From the NCBI GenBank assembly GCA_934561335.1, contig CAKTGD010000114.1, positions 1-5,091 on the forward strand: DNA of 5,091 nucleotides. The letters run 5' to 3'. The notes beneath the pieces are model-generated. The model had not been told where the DNA came from, searched no databases, and worked only from the letters and a program-made list of their open reading frames with translations. The stretch comes from an uncultured Oscillospiraceae bacterium. Lineage in GTDB: Bacteria > Bacillota_A > Clostridia > Oscillospirales > Oscillospiraceae. A program made the translations under genes and the position numbers. This document shows, piece by piece, positions 1 to 5,032 of this stretch; within the stretch, counting starts at the first letter, position 1; the number at the start of each line of letters is the position of its first letter.

Positions 1-284
1 ACACCGATCCCAAGATGGCTTCCAAGCCCGCTCAGGTCAAGGAAAAGATCGTCATGGGCAAGATGAACAAGTTCTATGAGGAGAACTGCCTGATGCAGAT
101 GGAGTTCGTCCGCAGCGACATCTTCCAGGGCAGCGTTGAGAAGTACGTGGACGACGCCGCCAAGAAGCTGGGCGGCAGCGTCAAGTTTGTGGATGCCGTT
201 CGCTATCAGACCGGTGAGGGTATCGAGAAGAAGCAGGAGGACTTCGCCGCTGAAGTCGCCGCTCAGATGAACGCCGGTAAGTAA
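1..284 (+). CDS. tsf: Elongation factor Ts, C-terminal part (5' end outside window)
   Basis: This is the C-terminal end of EF-Ts, the cytoplasmic guanine-nucleotide exchange factor that releases GDP from EF-Tu during translation elongation. The frame is open from the first base of the window, so the gene starts upstream. The ATG at 15 is an internal Met of the sequence TDPKMASKPAQ and not a start. Recognisable family features are KIVMGKMNKFYEENCLM, which resembles the family's EKI-x-G-x-x-x-KFYEE-x-CLL segment, and near the end VRYQTGEGIEKKQEDFAAEV, which matches the conserved C-terminal 'VRYEVGEGIEKK..DFAAEV' block. The protein ends 11 residues after that block, as usual. A strong terminator follows 11 bases after the stop, so tsf is the last gene of its transcript. 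tsf commonly lies downstream of rpsB, which would be outside this window. The family assignment is secure; the missing N-terminal part cannot be judged. Confidence 0.95.
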   Translation, partial: TDPKMASKPAQVKEKIVMGKMNKFYEENCLMQMEFVRSDIFQGSVEKYVDDAAKKLGGSVKFVDAVRYQTGEGIEKKQEDFAAEVAAQMNAGK

Positions 285-294
285 ATGCCCTTTC

Positions 295-329
295 AAGAGA
301 TCCGCAGGGAACACCTGCGGGTCTCTTTT
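295..329 (+). terminator. Intrinsic terminator of tsf
   Basis: A 14-bp stem pairs 295-308 with 314-327, including one G-T wobble, around the 5-base loop GAACA. A short T run (326-329) follows. The arms centre on CCGCAGG and CCTGCGG. It starts 11 bases after the tsf stop, and the promoter of the next gene begins 9 bases after it, so the two units are transcriptionally separate. Confidence 0.88.
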
Positions 330-337
330 CATTTATG

Positions 338-366
338 TTGCACATGATGTGGGAGTATGGTATGCT
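338..366 (+). promoter_or_regulatory. Sigma-A-type promoter with extended -10
   Basis: The -35 box is TTGCAC at 338-343. After exactly 17 bases comes the -10 box TATGCT at 361-366. It is preceded by TG at 358-359, giving the extended form TGGTATGCT. Transcription should start near 373, about 30 bases before the GTG at 404 and directly after the tsf terminator. The spacing and the TG element make this the clearest promoter in the window. It lies within the 5' part of the longest open frame (ATG at 335), which argues that this part is not translated. Confidence 0.72.
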
Positions 367-390
367 GAAATGGAGAAAGCTGCCATTGAA

Positions 391-395
391 AGGGG
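391..395 (+). promoter_or_regulatory. Ribosome binding site deciding the GTG start at 404
   Basis: AGGGG (within AAAGGGGAA) lies 8 bases before the GTG at 404, which is a standard distance. The competing ATG at 335 would have its start codon 6 bases after the tsf terminator and upstream of the promoter's -10 box. The ATG at 362 has GGGAG six bases upstream, but it overlaps the -10 box itself. Confidence 0.6.
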
Positions 396-403
396 AATAT
401 TGC

Positions 404-2680
404 GTGAAGAGAGATGTGCTGGTGCAGCGTCTGGTCAACAGCTATGGCAACTGGGTATGCACGGAAAAGGAGAACTGTCCCGGCGGAACAGCGCGGCTGA
501 CAAAAGAATACTATCCCTATTCCCAGCTGTTTTCGCCCATTCGGATCAACAGCCTTACGGTGAAAAACCGTATTATCATGGCGCCGATGGGAAATTGCCA
601 GATGGCGGAGGAAACCGGTCGGCCAAATGACAAGATGCTTGCGTATTTTTTTGCCAGAGCTGAGGGCGGTGTGGGCCTGCTGACAACGGGTCTTGTGCCT
701 GTCAGCCACCATATTGATGCCTCGGTAACAGAAAAGGGGAATTTTTCCTACTTTCCCCGGATCGACGGAACGCGGACAAATCTGATGGGCTGGCGAGATC
801 TGGCACAGGGCGTTCATGCAAGAGGCAGCCGCATTTTTATCCAGCTGACGCCGGGGCTGGGCCGTGTCGGCAATCCGCAATGCCTGATGACAAAAGGCCG
901 TCTGCCTGTTTCCGCCTCTGTGAATCCCAATTACTATTTGCCTGATATTCCCTGCCGGCCGCTGACGGATTTCGAGTGTGACCGTATTATCAAAAATGCG
1001 GGGCAAGCCGCGATGGATGCCAAGACCATGGGACTGGACGGTGTGTATCTGCACGGCCATGAGGGCTATCTGCTGGATCAATTAACGAATCCGGCCTTTA
1101 ACCGCCGCAGGATCGGAAAATATGCGGCGTGGCAGCGCTTTGGGCTGGAATTGGTCAAGGGGATCCGCAAACGTGTGGGGCCTGCCTATCCGATCATGTA
1201 CCGTATTGATCTGAGCCTTGCTTTGGAGGAGACGTATGGCCGGCGGATGGATACCGTTAAAACGCTCAGCAGGTTCAAAAACGGCCGCTCGCTTGCCGAT
1301 ACGCTCCACTATATGGAAAATCTGGTTAAGGCCGGCGTGGACATATTTGATGTTGACCTTGGCTGCTATGATAACTGGTGGCTGCCCCATCCGCCTTCCG
1401 GGATGCCCGCCGGCTGCTTCCTGGATATCAGCAAGGTGGCAAAGGAATATTTTGCGGCGCGCAATGTCCGTTCCAATGCCGGGCTTGCCGTACCCATTGT
1501 GGCTGTTGGCAAATTAGGCTATCCGGATCTTGCGGAAAAGGCGCTGCGCGACGGAATGGCGGATATGGTTATGTTGGGCCGCCCCCTGCTGGCAGATCCC
1601 GACTGGTGCAGCAAGGCGTATGCCGGCCGCGTTGAGGAGATCCGTCCCTGTATCGGCTGTCAGCAGGCTTGTGTGAACGAATTTGTGGAGGGCGGGCATC
1701 CCCAGTGCGCCGTCAATCCCCGCACGGGATTTGAGGATGTTTTGCCTGCCGCTCTGACAAAAACGGAGCGCAGCAAGCGAATTGCGGTGGTGGGCGGCGG
1801 ATGCGCCGGGATGAGCTTTTCCCTGACGGCTGCACGGCGCGGCCATAGGGTTGACCTCTTTGAAAAAACAGACCGGCTGGGCGGGAAATTGCATGCCGCC
1901 GCCGCGCCGATGGGGAAATATGAACTGAAGAACTATGGCGACGGATTAACAAGGCAGGTGAAAAATGCGGAGAATATTACGGTTTATTTGAATACGCAGG
2001 CCGACAACGGAATGCTGAAGCGTGGAAAATACGATGCCGTAGTGTTTGCCAACGGCAGCAGAGCATCGGAGGTGATGATTCCGGGGCTGGAAAATATGCG
2101 CCATGTGGACGCCGCTTTTTTACTGACCCATCCGCAGATGCTTCGTGATGATGACCACAAGGTGATCGTTATCGGCGGCGGTACGGTGGGGCTGGAGACG
2201 GCCTTCTGGCTTGCCGGGGAAAAGCGGAGACAGGTTACCTGCATCGAGATGGGTGAGCATTTTGGCAGGGGAGCCTGCACGGCAAACCGCGGGCATCTGA
2301 TTCATTATTTTGAGGAGAACGGCGGAATACTGATCAACTGTGCCCGTGTGCTGCGGGCGGAGGATGGGCAGGTTATTGTTTCCCGTAACCGCTCCAAAGC
2401 CGTGCCGGACCCTTATTGCACATGGACACCGGTTCTGCCGGAGAATATTGTAAATCCGCTGGCGCCTCGCATGCGGGAGGAAGCGTATATCGAAGCCTTC
2501 CGTGCCGACCTGATCGTGCTGGCTGCCGGAACGAAGGGCGATGAGCGCCCCTTCCTTTCCGCGCAGGAAAACAGAGTGGCGCCTGAGCTTTATAATATCG
2601 GTGACAGCAGCTGCACAGAGGGGCCGGGCAATATCTGGAAATGCACAAAGGCTGCCTATCAGCTGGCGATTCGAATTTGA
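404..2680 (+). CDS. 2-enoate reductase / FadH-like NADH:flavin oxidoreductase (FMN, 4Fe-4S, FAD)
   Basis: This is a cytoplasmic flavoenzyme of the old-yellow-enzyme / 2,4-dienoyl-CoA reductase / 2-enoate reductase family. The family passes electrons from NAD(P)H through FAD and a 4Fe-4S cluster to FMN, to reduce an activated C=C bond. Numbered from the GTG start (758 aa): the FMN barrel runs from about 39 to 405, with VKNRIIMAPMG near 53-63. The active-site segment HGHEGYLLDQ starts at 217 and includes Tyr222; the 2-enoate-reductase-like motif GCYDNWWLPHPP comes later. The cluster ligands are Cys416, Cys419, Cys423 and Cys435. The dinucleotide-binding loops are GGGCAG (464-469) and GGGTVG (591-596), and the C-terminal flavin motif includes IGD at 732-734. 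No key motif is missing. Classical members have about 670 residues; the excess is partly a 38-residue N-terminal extension of unknown role. The frame remains open up to an ATG at 335, but that region holds the promoter. The gene is a single-gene unit with its own promoter and terminator. BaiCD/BaiH-type bile-acid or cinnamate-type enoate reduction are possible, but the substrate is not evident. Confidence 0.9.
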   Translation: MKRDVLVQRLVNSYGNWVCTEKENCPGGTARLTKEYYPYSQLFSPIRINSLTVKNRIIMAPMGNCQMAEETGRPNDKMLAYFFARAEGGVGLLTTGLVPVSHHIDASVTEKGNFSYFPRIDGTRTNLMGWRDLAQGVHARGSRIFIQLTPGLGRVGNPQCLMTKGRLPVSASVNPNYYLPDIPCRPLTDFECDRIIKNAGQAAMDAKTMGLDGVYLHGHEGYLLDQLTNPAFNRRRIGKYAAWQRFGLELVKGIRKRVGPAYPIMYRIDLSLALEETYGRRMDTVKTLSRFKNGRSLADTLHYMENLVKAGVDIFDVDLGCYDNWWLPHPPSGMPAGCFLDISKVAKEYFAARNVRSNAGLAVPIVAVGKLGYPDLAEKALRDGMADMVMLGRPLLADPDWCSKAYAGRVEEIRPCIGCQQACVNEFVEGGHPQCAVNPRTGFEDVLPAALTKTERSKRIAVVGGGCAGMSFSLTAARRGHRVDLFEKTDRLGGKLHAAAAPMGKYELKNYGDGLTRQVKNAENITVYLNTQADNGMLKRGKYDAVVFANGSRASEVMIPGLENMRHVDAAFLLTHPQMLRDDDHKVIVIGGGTVGLETAFWLAGEKRRQVTCIEMGEHFGRGACTANRGHLIHYFEENGGILINCARVLRAEDGQVIVSRNRSKAVPDPYCTWTPVLPENIVNPLAPRMREEAYIEAFRADLIVLAAGTKGDERPFLSAQENRVAPELYNIGDSSCTEGPGNIWKCTKAAYQLAIRI

Positions 2681-2690
2681 TATTTGCATG

Positions 2691-2726
2691 AGAAAGTCCA
2701 CCCTGAGGGGGTGGACTTTCTATTTT
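2691..2726 (+). terminator. Intrinsic terminator of the flavoenzyme gene
   Basis: A perfect 13-bp stem pairs AGAAAGTCCACCC (2691-2703) with its complement at 2709-2721 around the loop TGAGG. It is followed by ATTTT. It lies 10 bases after the stop codon and separates the flavoenzyme from the sporulation cluster, which therefore needs a promoter of its own. Confidence 0.9.
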
Positions 2727-2794
2727 GCGCGCACCGGAACAAACGCCGCATCATAAGATGTGATGGGAACTGTTGACGGGAGGGGGGGATCCGC

Positions 2795-2947
2795 ATGAGG
2801 GGAAATGGGGAGAAATGTCTGGGAATCTGCGCTTTGGCGCTGGGCGTCGGGATTCTGATTGCGGCGGTCTTTCCTGTGGGCGTATTGATGTTTTTGGTGG
2901 CCTTCCTGCTGATCGGCTGTGGTATTTCGTGCTTGAAAAGGAGGTAA
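2795..2947 (+). CDS. Small hydrophobic membrane protein upstream of spoVM (50 aa)
   Basis: I do not recognise a named family. The 50-residue product starts MRGNGEKCLG and ends CLKRR. Residues 9-46 are almost entirely hydrophobic and small (Leu, Val, Ile, Ala, Gly). A Pro at 27 in AVFPVG could divide them into two short membrane helices (about 9-25 and 28-46) forming a hairpin; one long helix is the alternative. Charged residues lie only at the two ends (Arg2, Glu6, Lys7; Lys48, Arg49, Arg50). A G-rich ribosome site (GGGAGGGGGGG, 2778-2788) precedes the ATG. An in-frame TGA at 2774 rules out a longer start. Its last codons form the ribosome site of spoVM, which suggests translational coupling and a sporulation role in the forespore or mother-cell membrane. 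That role is inferred from position alone. I find no convincing promoter between 2727 and 2777: CATAAGAT at 2750-2757 loosely resembles a sigma-E -10 box but lacks a good -35. Confidence 0.7.
   Translation: MRGNGEKCLGICALALGVGILIAAVFPVGVLMFLVAFLLIGCGISCLKRR
2936..2945 (+). promoter_or_regulatory. Consensus ribosome site of spoVM, overlapping the previous stop codon
   Basis: AAAAGGAGGT is a full match to the anti-Shine-Dalgarno complement and lies 8 bases before the spoVM ATG. It is made from the last codons of the upstream small gene (Lys-Arg-Arg) and the first base of its TAA stop. Ribosomes finishing the first gene would be placed directly at the spoVM start. Confidence 0.85.
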
Positions 2948-2953
2948 AAGTGC

Positions 2954-3028
2954 ATGAAAATTGTTGTCTGGAAAGCACCTAAAGTGCTGCGCGGGCTGTT
3001 ATGCCGCATTTTTGGGATCAAGGAATAA
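2954..3028 (+). CDS. spoVM: Stage V sporulation protein M (24 aa)
   Basis: The 24-residue peptide starts MKIVVWKAPKVL and ends RIFGIKE. It aligns without gaps to the Bacillus subtilis SpoVM peptide: Met1, Lys2, Lys7, Pro9, Lys10, Leu12, Gly14 and Gly21 fall at the same positions. Pro9 is the residue known to shape the amphipathic helix. In Bacillus, SpoVM recognises the convex forespore membrane and anchors the SpoIVA ATPase that forms the coat basement; it also affects cortex formation. In Clostridioides difficile it is reported to be largely dispensable. A consensus ribosome site and the adjacent sipL-type gene support the call. Oddities are Trp6, where the Bacillus peptide has Ile, and Cys17. 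In B. subtilis the gene lies near rpmB, so the sipL neighbourhood here is different. There is no terminator before sipL, so read-through into it is possible. The gene is short enough to escape ordinary gene callers. Confidence 0.88.
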   Translation: MKIVVWKAPKVLRGLLCRIFGIKE

Positions 3029-3051
3029 AAACATGCCGCTCTCAATATAAT
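3023..3051 (+). promoter_or_regulatory. Possible internal promoter for sipL (sigma-E-like or sigma-A-like -10)
   Basis: AATATAAT at 3044-3051 contains a perfect TATAAT (3046-3051) and also matches 6 of 8 positions of the sigma-E -10 consensus CATACAAT. Fourteen bases upstream, GAATAAA (3023-3029) loosely resembles a sigma-E -35 and overlaps the end of spoVM. No TTGACA-like -35 is present. Sigma-E control would fit a mother-cell coat protein, but the evidence is only motif similarity. The predicted start, near 3058, is 26 bases before the sipL ATG. Confidence 0.35.
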
Positions 3052-3074
3052 GAAGCAACAATAGCGATTGAGAG
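3039..3074 (+). repeat. Inverted repeat able to mask the sipL ribosome site
   Basis: CTCTCAAT (3039-3046) and ATTGAGAG (3067-3074) are perfect 8-base complements separated by 20 bases. The right arm covers most of the sipL ribosome site AGAGGG (3071-3076), which lies 7 bases before the ATG. In a transcript reading through from spoVM the hairpin could lower sipL translation. A transcript starting near 3058 would lack the left arm. There is no T run, so it is not a terminator. The long loop makes stability moderate. Confidence 0.5.
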
Positions 3075-3083
3075 GGTTGAACT

Positions 3084-4580
3084 ATGGAATTAGCCTTGCA
3101 GTTTGAGGATGTTTTCTCCTATGAAGCGGCGGAGCCGCTTGTTTCGGCGCATGAAGAGGTAATGGAAACGGCGATCCCGGAGTATTGCCCGGATATTGCG
3201 CGGATCGTGGATACCGTGGGACATTTTTCGATTCATGAAAGGACGTTGAATGCAGGAAAGGCTGCGATTTCCGGCAGTGTTAAAGTAACGATACTTTACA
3301 CATCGGAAGAGGCGGATGGGCTGCGGAGCATGGCCGTTTCGGTGCCCTTTTCCTGTGTTCTGGAGAACCGGGCACTGGAAAAATGCACGGTGCTTTGCAT
3401 ATCAGGGCGTGTGCTGCTGGCAGAGGCGAGAGCCACCACATCGAGGAAGCTGTACATTAAAGTACTGCCGGAAATCACGGCTACCGGGTACCGACCGACC
3501 AAGCACCGGATCTGTACCGGGGCAGAAGAGGAGCAGACATTGCGGCGGCACAGCCGGGCACTGGAAGTCAATACACTGGCTGCAATCACTGAAAAGGAGT
3601 TCAGCTTTACGGAAAATGCACTGCTGGAGAATGGGATCGTGCCGGAGGATGTGCTGCTCTATCGGGTGTGTCCCGCTGTTCTATCCGTGCAGCGTTTGGG
3701 AAACAAGCTGATGGTGAAAGGTGAGCTATGGCTGTGGGTTCTTTACCGCGATGAGGTGCAGCGGCTGCGGCAATATGACGTGACGATGCCTTTTTCTCAG
3801 ATTTTCGAGGCACTTGAGCTGCCGGAGGCGGAGTATACGCTGTATCCTGAGCTACGGGAATGTGATGTCAGAACGCTGCGCACCGATACCGGGTGCGGCT
3901 TTTGCCTGACGGCTCGCATAGGGGTCTATATCAAATGCTATCAGCACCGTACCCTACCGTATATTGACGACTTGTACAGTGTTCGCTTTGCGGCGGACTT
4001 GAAGCGGGAAGAGATGACCATTCCGCAGATGCTGCCGGACAGAGAAATGCAGCAGGAGGCGCAGCTGCGGCTGGAATTGGAGGGGGCGGCTCCGTTTGTC
4101 GCAGTGACGGGGCTGGACTGTGGGCCTGTGGAGATCACCGCAGCAGAGAACGGAACACAGCTGCACACGCTGCTGCATGTCCAGCTGCTCTATTTGGATG
4201 AAACCGGTGCACCGGTCAGCACGGAACGGACAGCGGAGGTTATGGCTCCGGCAGAAGGAATCGGCGGTCCGGTTGGCGTAAGCTGCTGCCGGGTTTTGCC
4301 GCAATTTACCGGCAGCACATGTCTGGTACGGATTCCGGTCAGATTCTCCCTGCGCTGCGCGGGAGAGGAGACAGTCAACGGAATCACCGCGGCGACGCTT
4401 TCGGAAAGGGAAGGGACATCAGGTCCCAGTCTGGTTTTATACCGCATGGGAGCGGGGGAGACGCTTTGGGACATTGCCAAGCGCTATCAGACGGATGAGG
4501 ATGCGATCCGCATTGCCAATCAGCTGGAGGATGATACCGATGCGGCACAGTACATGCTGCTGATTCCAAAACTGCGCTGA
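3084..4580 (+). CDS. sipL: SipL-like spore coat morphogenetic protein (DUF3794 repeats plus LysM)
   Basis: This 498-residue protein has the architecture of SipL, the Clostridia protein that binds the SpoIVA ATPase and is needed to fix the coat around the forespore. The N-terminal part carries the DUF3794 lead segment (IPEYCPDIARIV, 31-42). Three related segments follow at about 59-94, 207-243 and 354-389, each with a G/L-x-V-x-x-LY core followed by a polar turn; the first two end in PFS plus an acidic position (PFSCVLE, PFSQIFE). The C-terminus (about 451-498) is a LysM domain: YRMGAGETLWDIAKRY, then AIRIANQL, then LLIPK. In C. difficile this domain contacts SpoIVA. There is no signal peptide or membrane segment, which fits a mother-cell cytosolic protein coating the forespore. 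The ATG at 3084 has AGAGGG 7 bases upstream, and the DUF3794 similarity begins near it. Length is close to C. difficile SipL. Other DUF3794-LysM proteins exist, but the adjacent spoVM favours SipL. Confidence 0.85.
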   Translation: MELALQFEDVFSYEAAEPLVSAHEEVMETAIPEYCPDIARIVDTVGHFSIHERTLNAGKAAISGSVKVTILYTSEEADGLRSMAVSVPFSCVLENRALEKCTVLCISGRVLLAEARATTSRKLYIKVLPEITATGYRPTKHRICTGAEEEQTLRRHSRALEVNTLAAITEKEFSFTENALLENGIVPEDVLLYRVCPAVLSVQRLGNKLMVKGELWLWVLYRDEVQRLRQYDVTMPFSQIFEALELPEAEYTLYPELRECDVRTLRTDTGCGFCLTARIGVYIKCYQHRTLPYIDDLYSVRFAADLKREEMTIPQMLPDREMQQEAQLRLELEGAAPFVAVTGLDCGPVEITAAENGTQLHTLLHVQLLYLDETGAPVSTERTAEVMAPAEGIGGPVGVSCCRVLPQFTGSTCLVRIPVRFSLRCAGEETVNGITAATLSEREGTSGPSLVLYRMGAGETLWDIAKRYQTDEDAIRIANQLEDDTDAAQYMLLIPKLR

Positions 4581-4634
4581 AGTTCCGGCGCACGGTACGC
4601 GGCGAGAAACGCTGCCGTATATGATGGATGAGAG

Positions 4635-4664
4635 AAGGAGCACCACATACGTGTGGTGCTCTTT
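4635..4664 (+). terminator. First hairpin after sipL
   Basis: GAGCACCACA (4638-4647) pairs perfectly with TGTGGTGCTC (4652-4661) around the 4-base loop TACG. Three more pairs (AAG with TTT, one of them a wobble) extend the base. Only three T's follow the stem core, so it may terminate weakly or protect the sipL mRNA 3' end. The stronger hairpin downstream probably does most of the termination. The 54 bases between the sipL stop and this hairpin hold nothing I can identify. Confidence 0.65.
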
Positions 4665-4684
4665 ACCGTTTGGGAGGCCGACGC

Positions 4685-4721
4685 AAAAATACCGGCACAC
4701 AGATGTGTGCCGGCATTTTTT
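4685..4721. terminator. Bidirectional terminator between convergent genes
   Basis: CCGGCACAC (4692-4700) pairs with GTGTGCCGG (4705-4713) around AGAT. It is flanked by AAAAAT on the left (4685-4690) and ATTTTTT on the right (4715-4721). Read on the plus strand it ends sipL transcripts with six T's; read on the minus strand it ends transcripts of the zinc-ribbon gene with a T run of five. It lies 32 bases past the stop codon of the minus-strand gene. Confidence 0.9.
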
Positions 4722-4753
4722 ATTACATAAAAGCAATGTGTGTGGTGTGAGTG

Positions 4754-5032
4754 TTAGCCGTTCTGGCGCATCTTGGCGAAGCAATCGCTGCAATAAACGG
4801 GACGGTCGGACTTGGGCTCAAAAGGCACCTTGGCCTCGCCGCCGCAAGCCGCGCAAACAGCGGTGAAATACTCGCGGGGACCGCGGGCAGCGTTCTTGCG
4901 AGCGTCGCGGCAGGCCTTGCAGCGCTGGGGTTCGTTCTGGAAACCGCGCTCAGCATAAAACTCCTGCTCACCGGCGGTGAACACGAACTCATTGCCACAC
5001 TCTTTGCAAACTAAGGTCTTGTCTTCGTACAT
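4754..5032 (-). CDS. Double zinc-ribbon protein (zf-trcl / CxxC-CxxC family)
   Basis: This 92-residue soluble protein has four CxxC pairs: Cys9/12, Cys38/41, Cys60/63 and Cys81/84. They suggest two zinc ribbons in series. The first half (LVCKECGNEFVFTAGEQEFY, then RCKACR) matches my knowledge of the 'probable zinc-ribbon' zf-trcl family. The second half (VCAACGGEAKVPFEPKSDRP, then VYCSDC) matches the CxxC/CxxC ribbon often attached to it in Clostridia. Its molecular role is not established; nucleic-acid or protein binding is only the usual guess for ribbons. There is no signal peptide or membrane segment. The ATG (complement of 5030-5032) has GAGAGGG upstream (complement of 5040-5046) at 7 bases. 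A TATATT lies upstream (complement of 5054-5059), but I see no fitting -35, so the promoter is unsettled. The gene converges on sipL and shares the bidirectional terminator. Nothing links it to sporulation. Confidence 0.85.
   Translation of the reverse strand: MYEDKTLVCKECGNEFVFTAGEQEFYAERGFQNEPQRCKACRDARKNAARGPREYFTAVCAACGGEAKVPFEPKSDRPVYCSDCFAKMRQNG

Noticed and set aside
335..403. N-terminal 23 codons of the longest frame of the flavoenzyme
   Set aside because: They overlap a promoter with correct spacing and begin 6 bases after a terminator; the GTG at 404 has the better-supported ribosome site.
329..1081. 250-residue minus-strand ORF opposite the flavoenzyme
   Set aside because: The plus frame holds conserved FMN-barrel motifs over the same bases; the minus frame shows no recognisable domain.
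2773..2982. 69-residue plus-strand ORF across the spoVM region
   Set aside because: It is out of frame with the two small genes, each of which has a good ribosome site and recognisable protein character; its product is Gly/Arg-rich without family features.
2659..3045. 128-residue minus-strand ORF
   Set aside because: It runs antisense through a terminator and both small genes, and its Pro/Ser/Arg-rich composition is typical of a shadow frame.
4587..4616. GC-rich stem GCGGCG-AGAAA-CGCTGC after sipL
   Set aside because: Only six pairs including a wobble and no T run follow; not distinguishable from chance in this composition.
4621..4866. 81-residue plus-strand ORF starting MMDERRST
   Set aside because: It reads through two terminator hairpins and then antisense through the zinc-ribbon gene; it has no family features.
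4751..5014. 87-residue plus-strand ORF, Ala/Leu-rich and membrane-like
   Set aside because: It is antisense to the zinc-ribbon gene, whose four CxxC pairs and ribosome site are convincing; Ala/Leu richness arises from the reverse reading.
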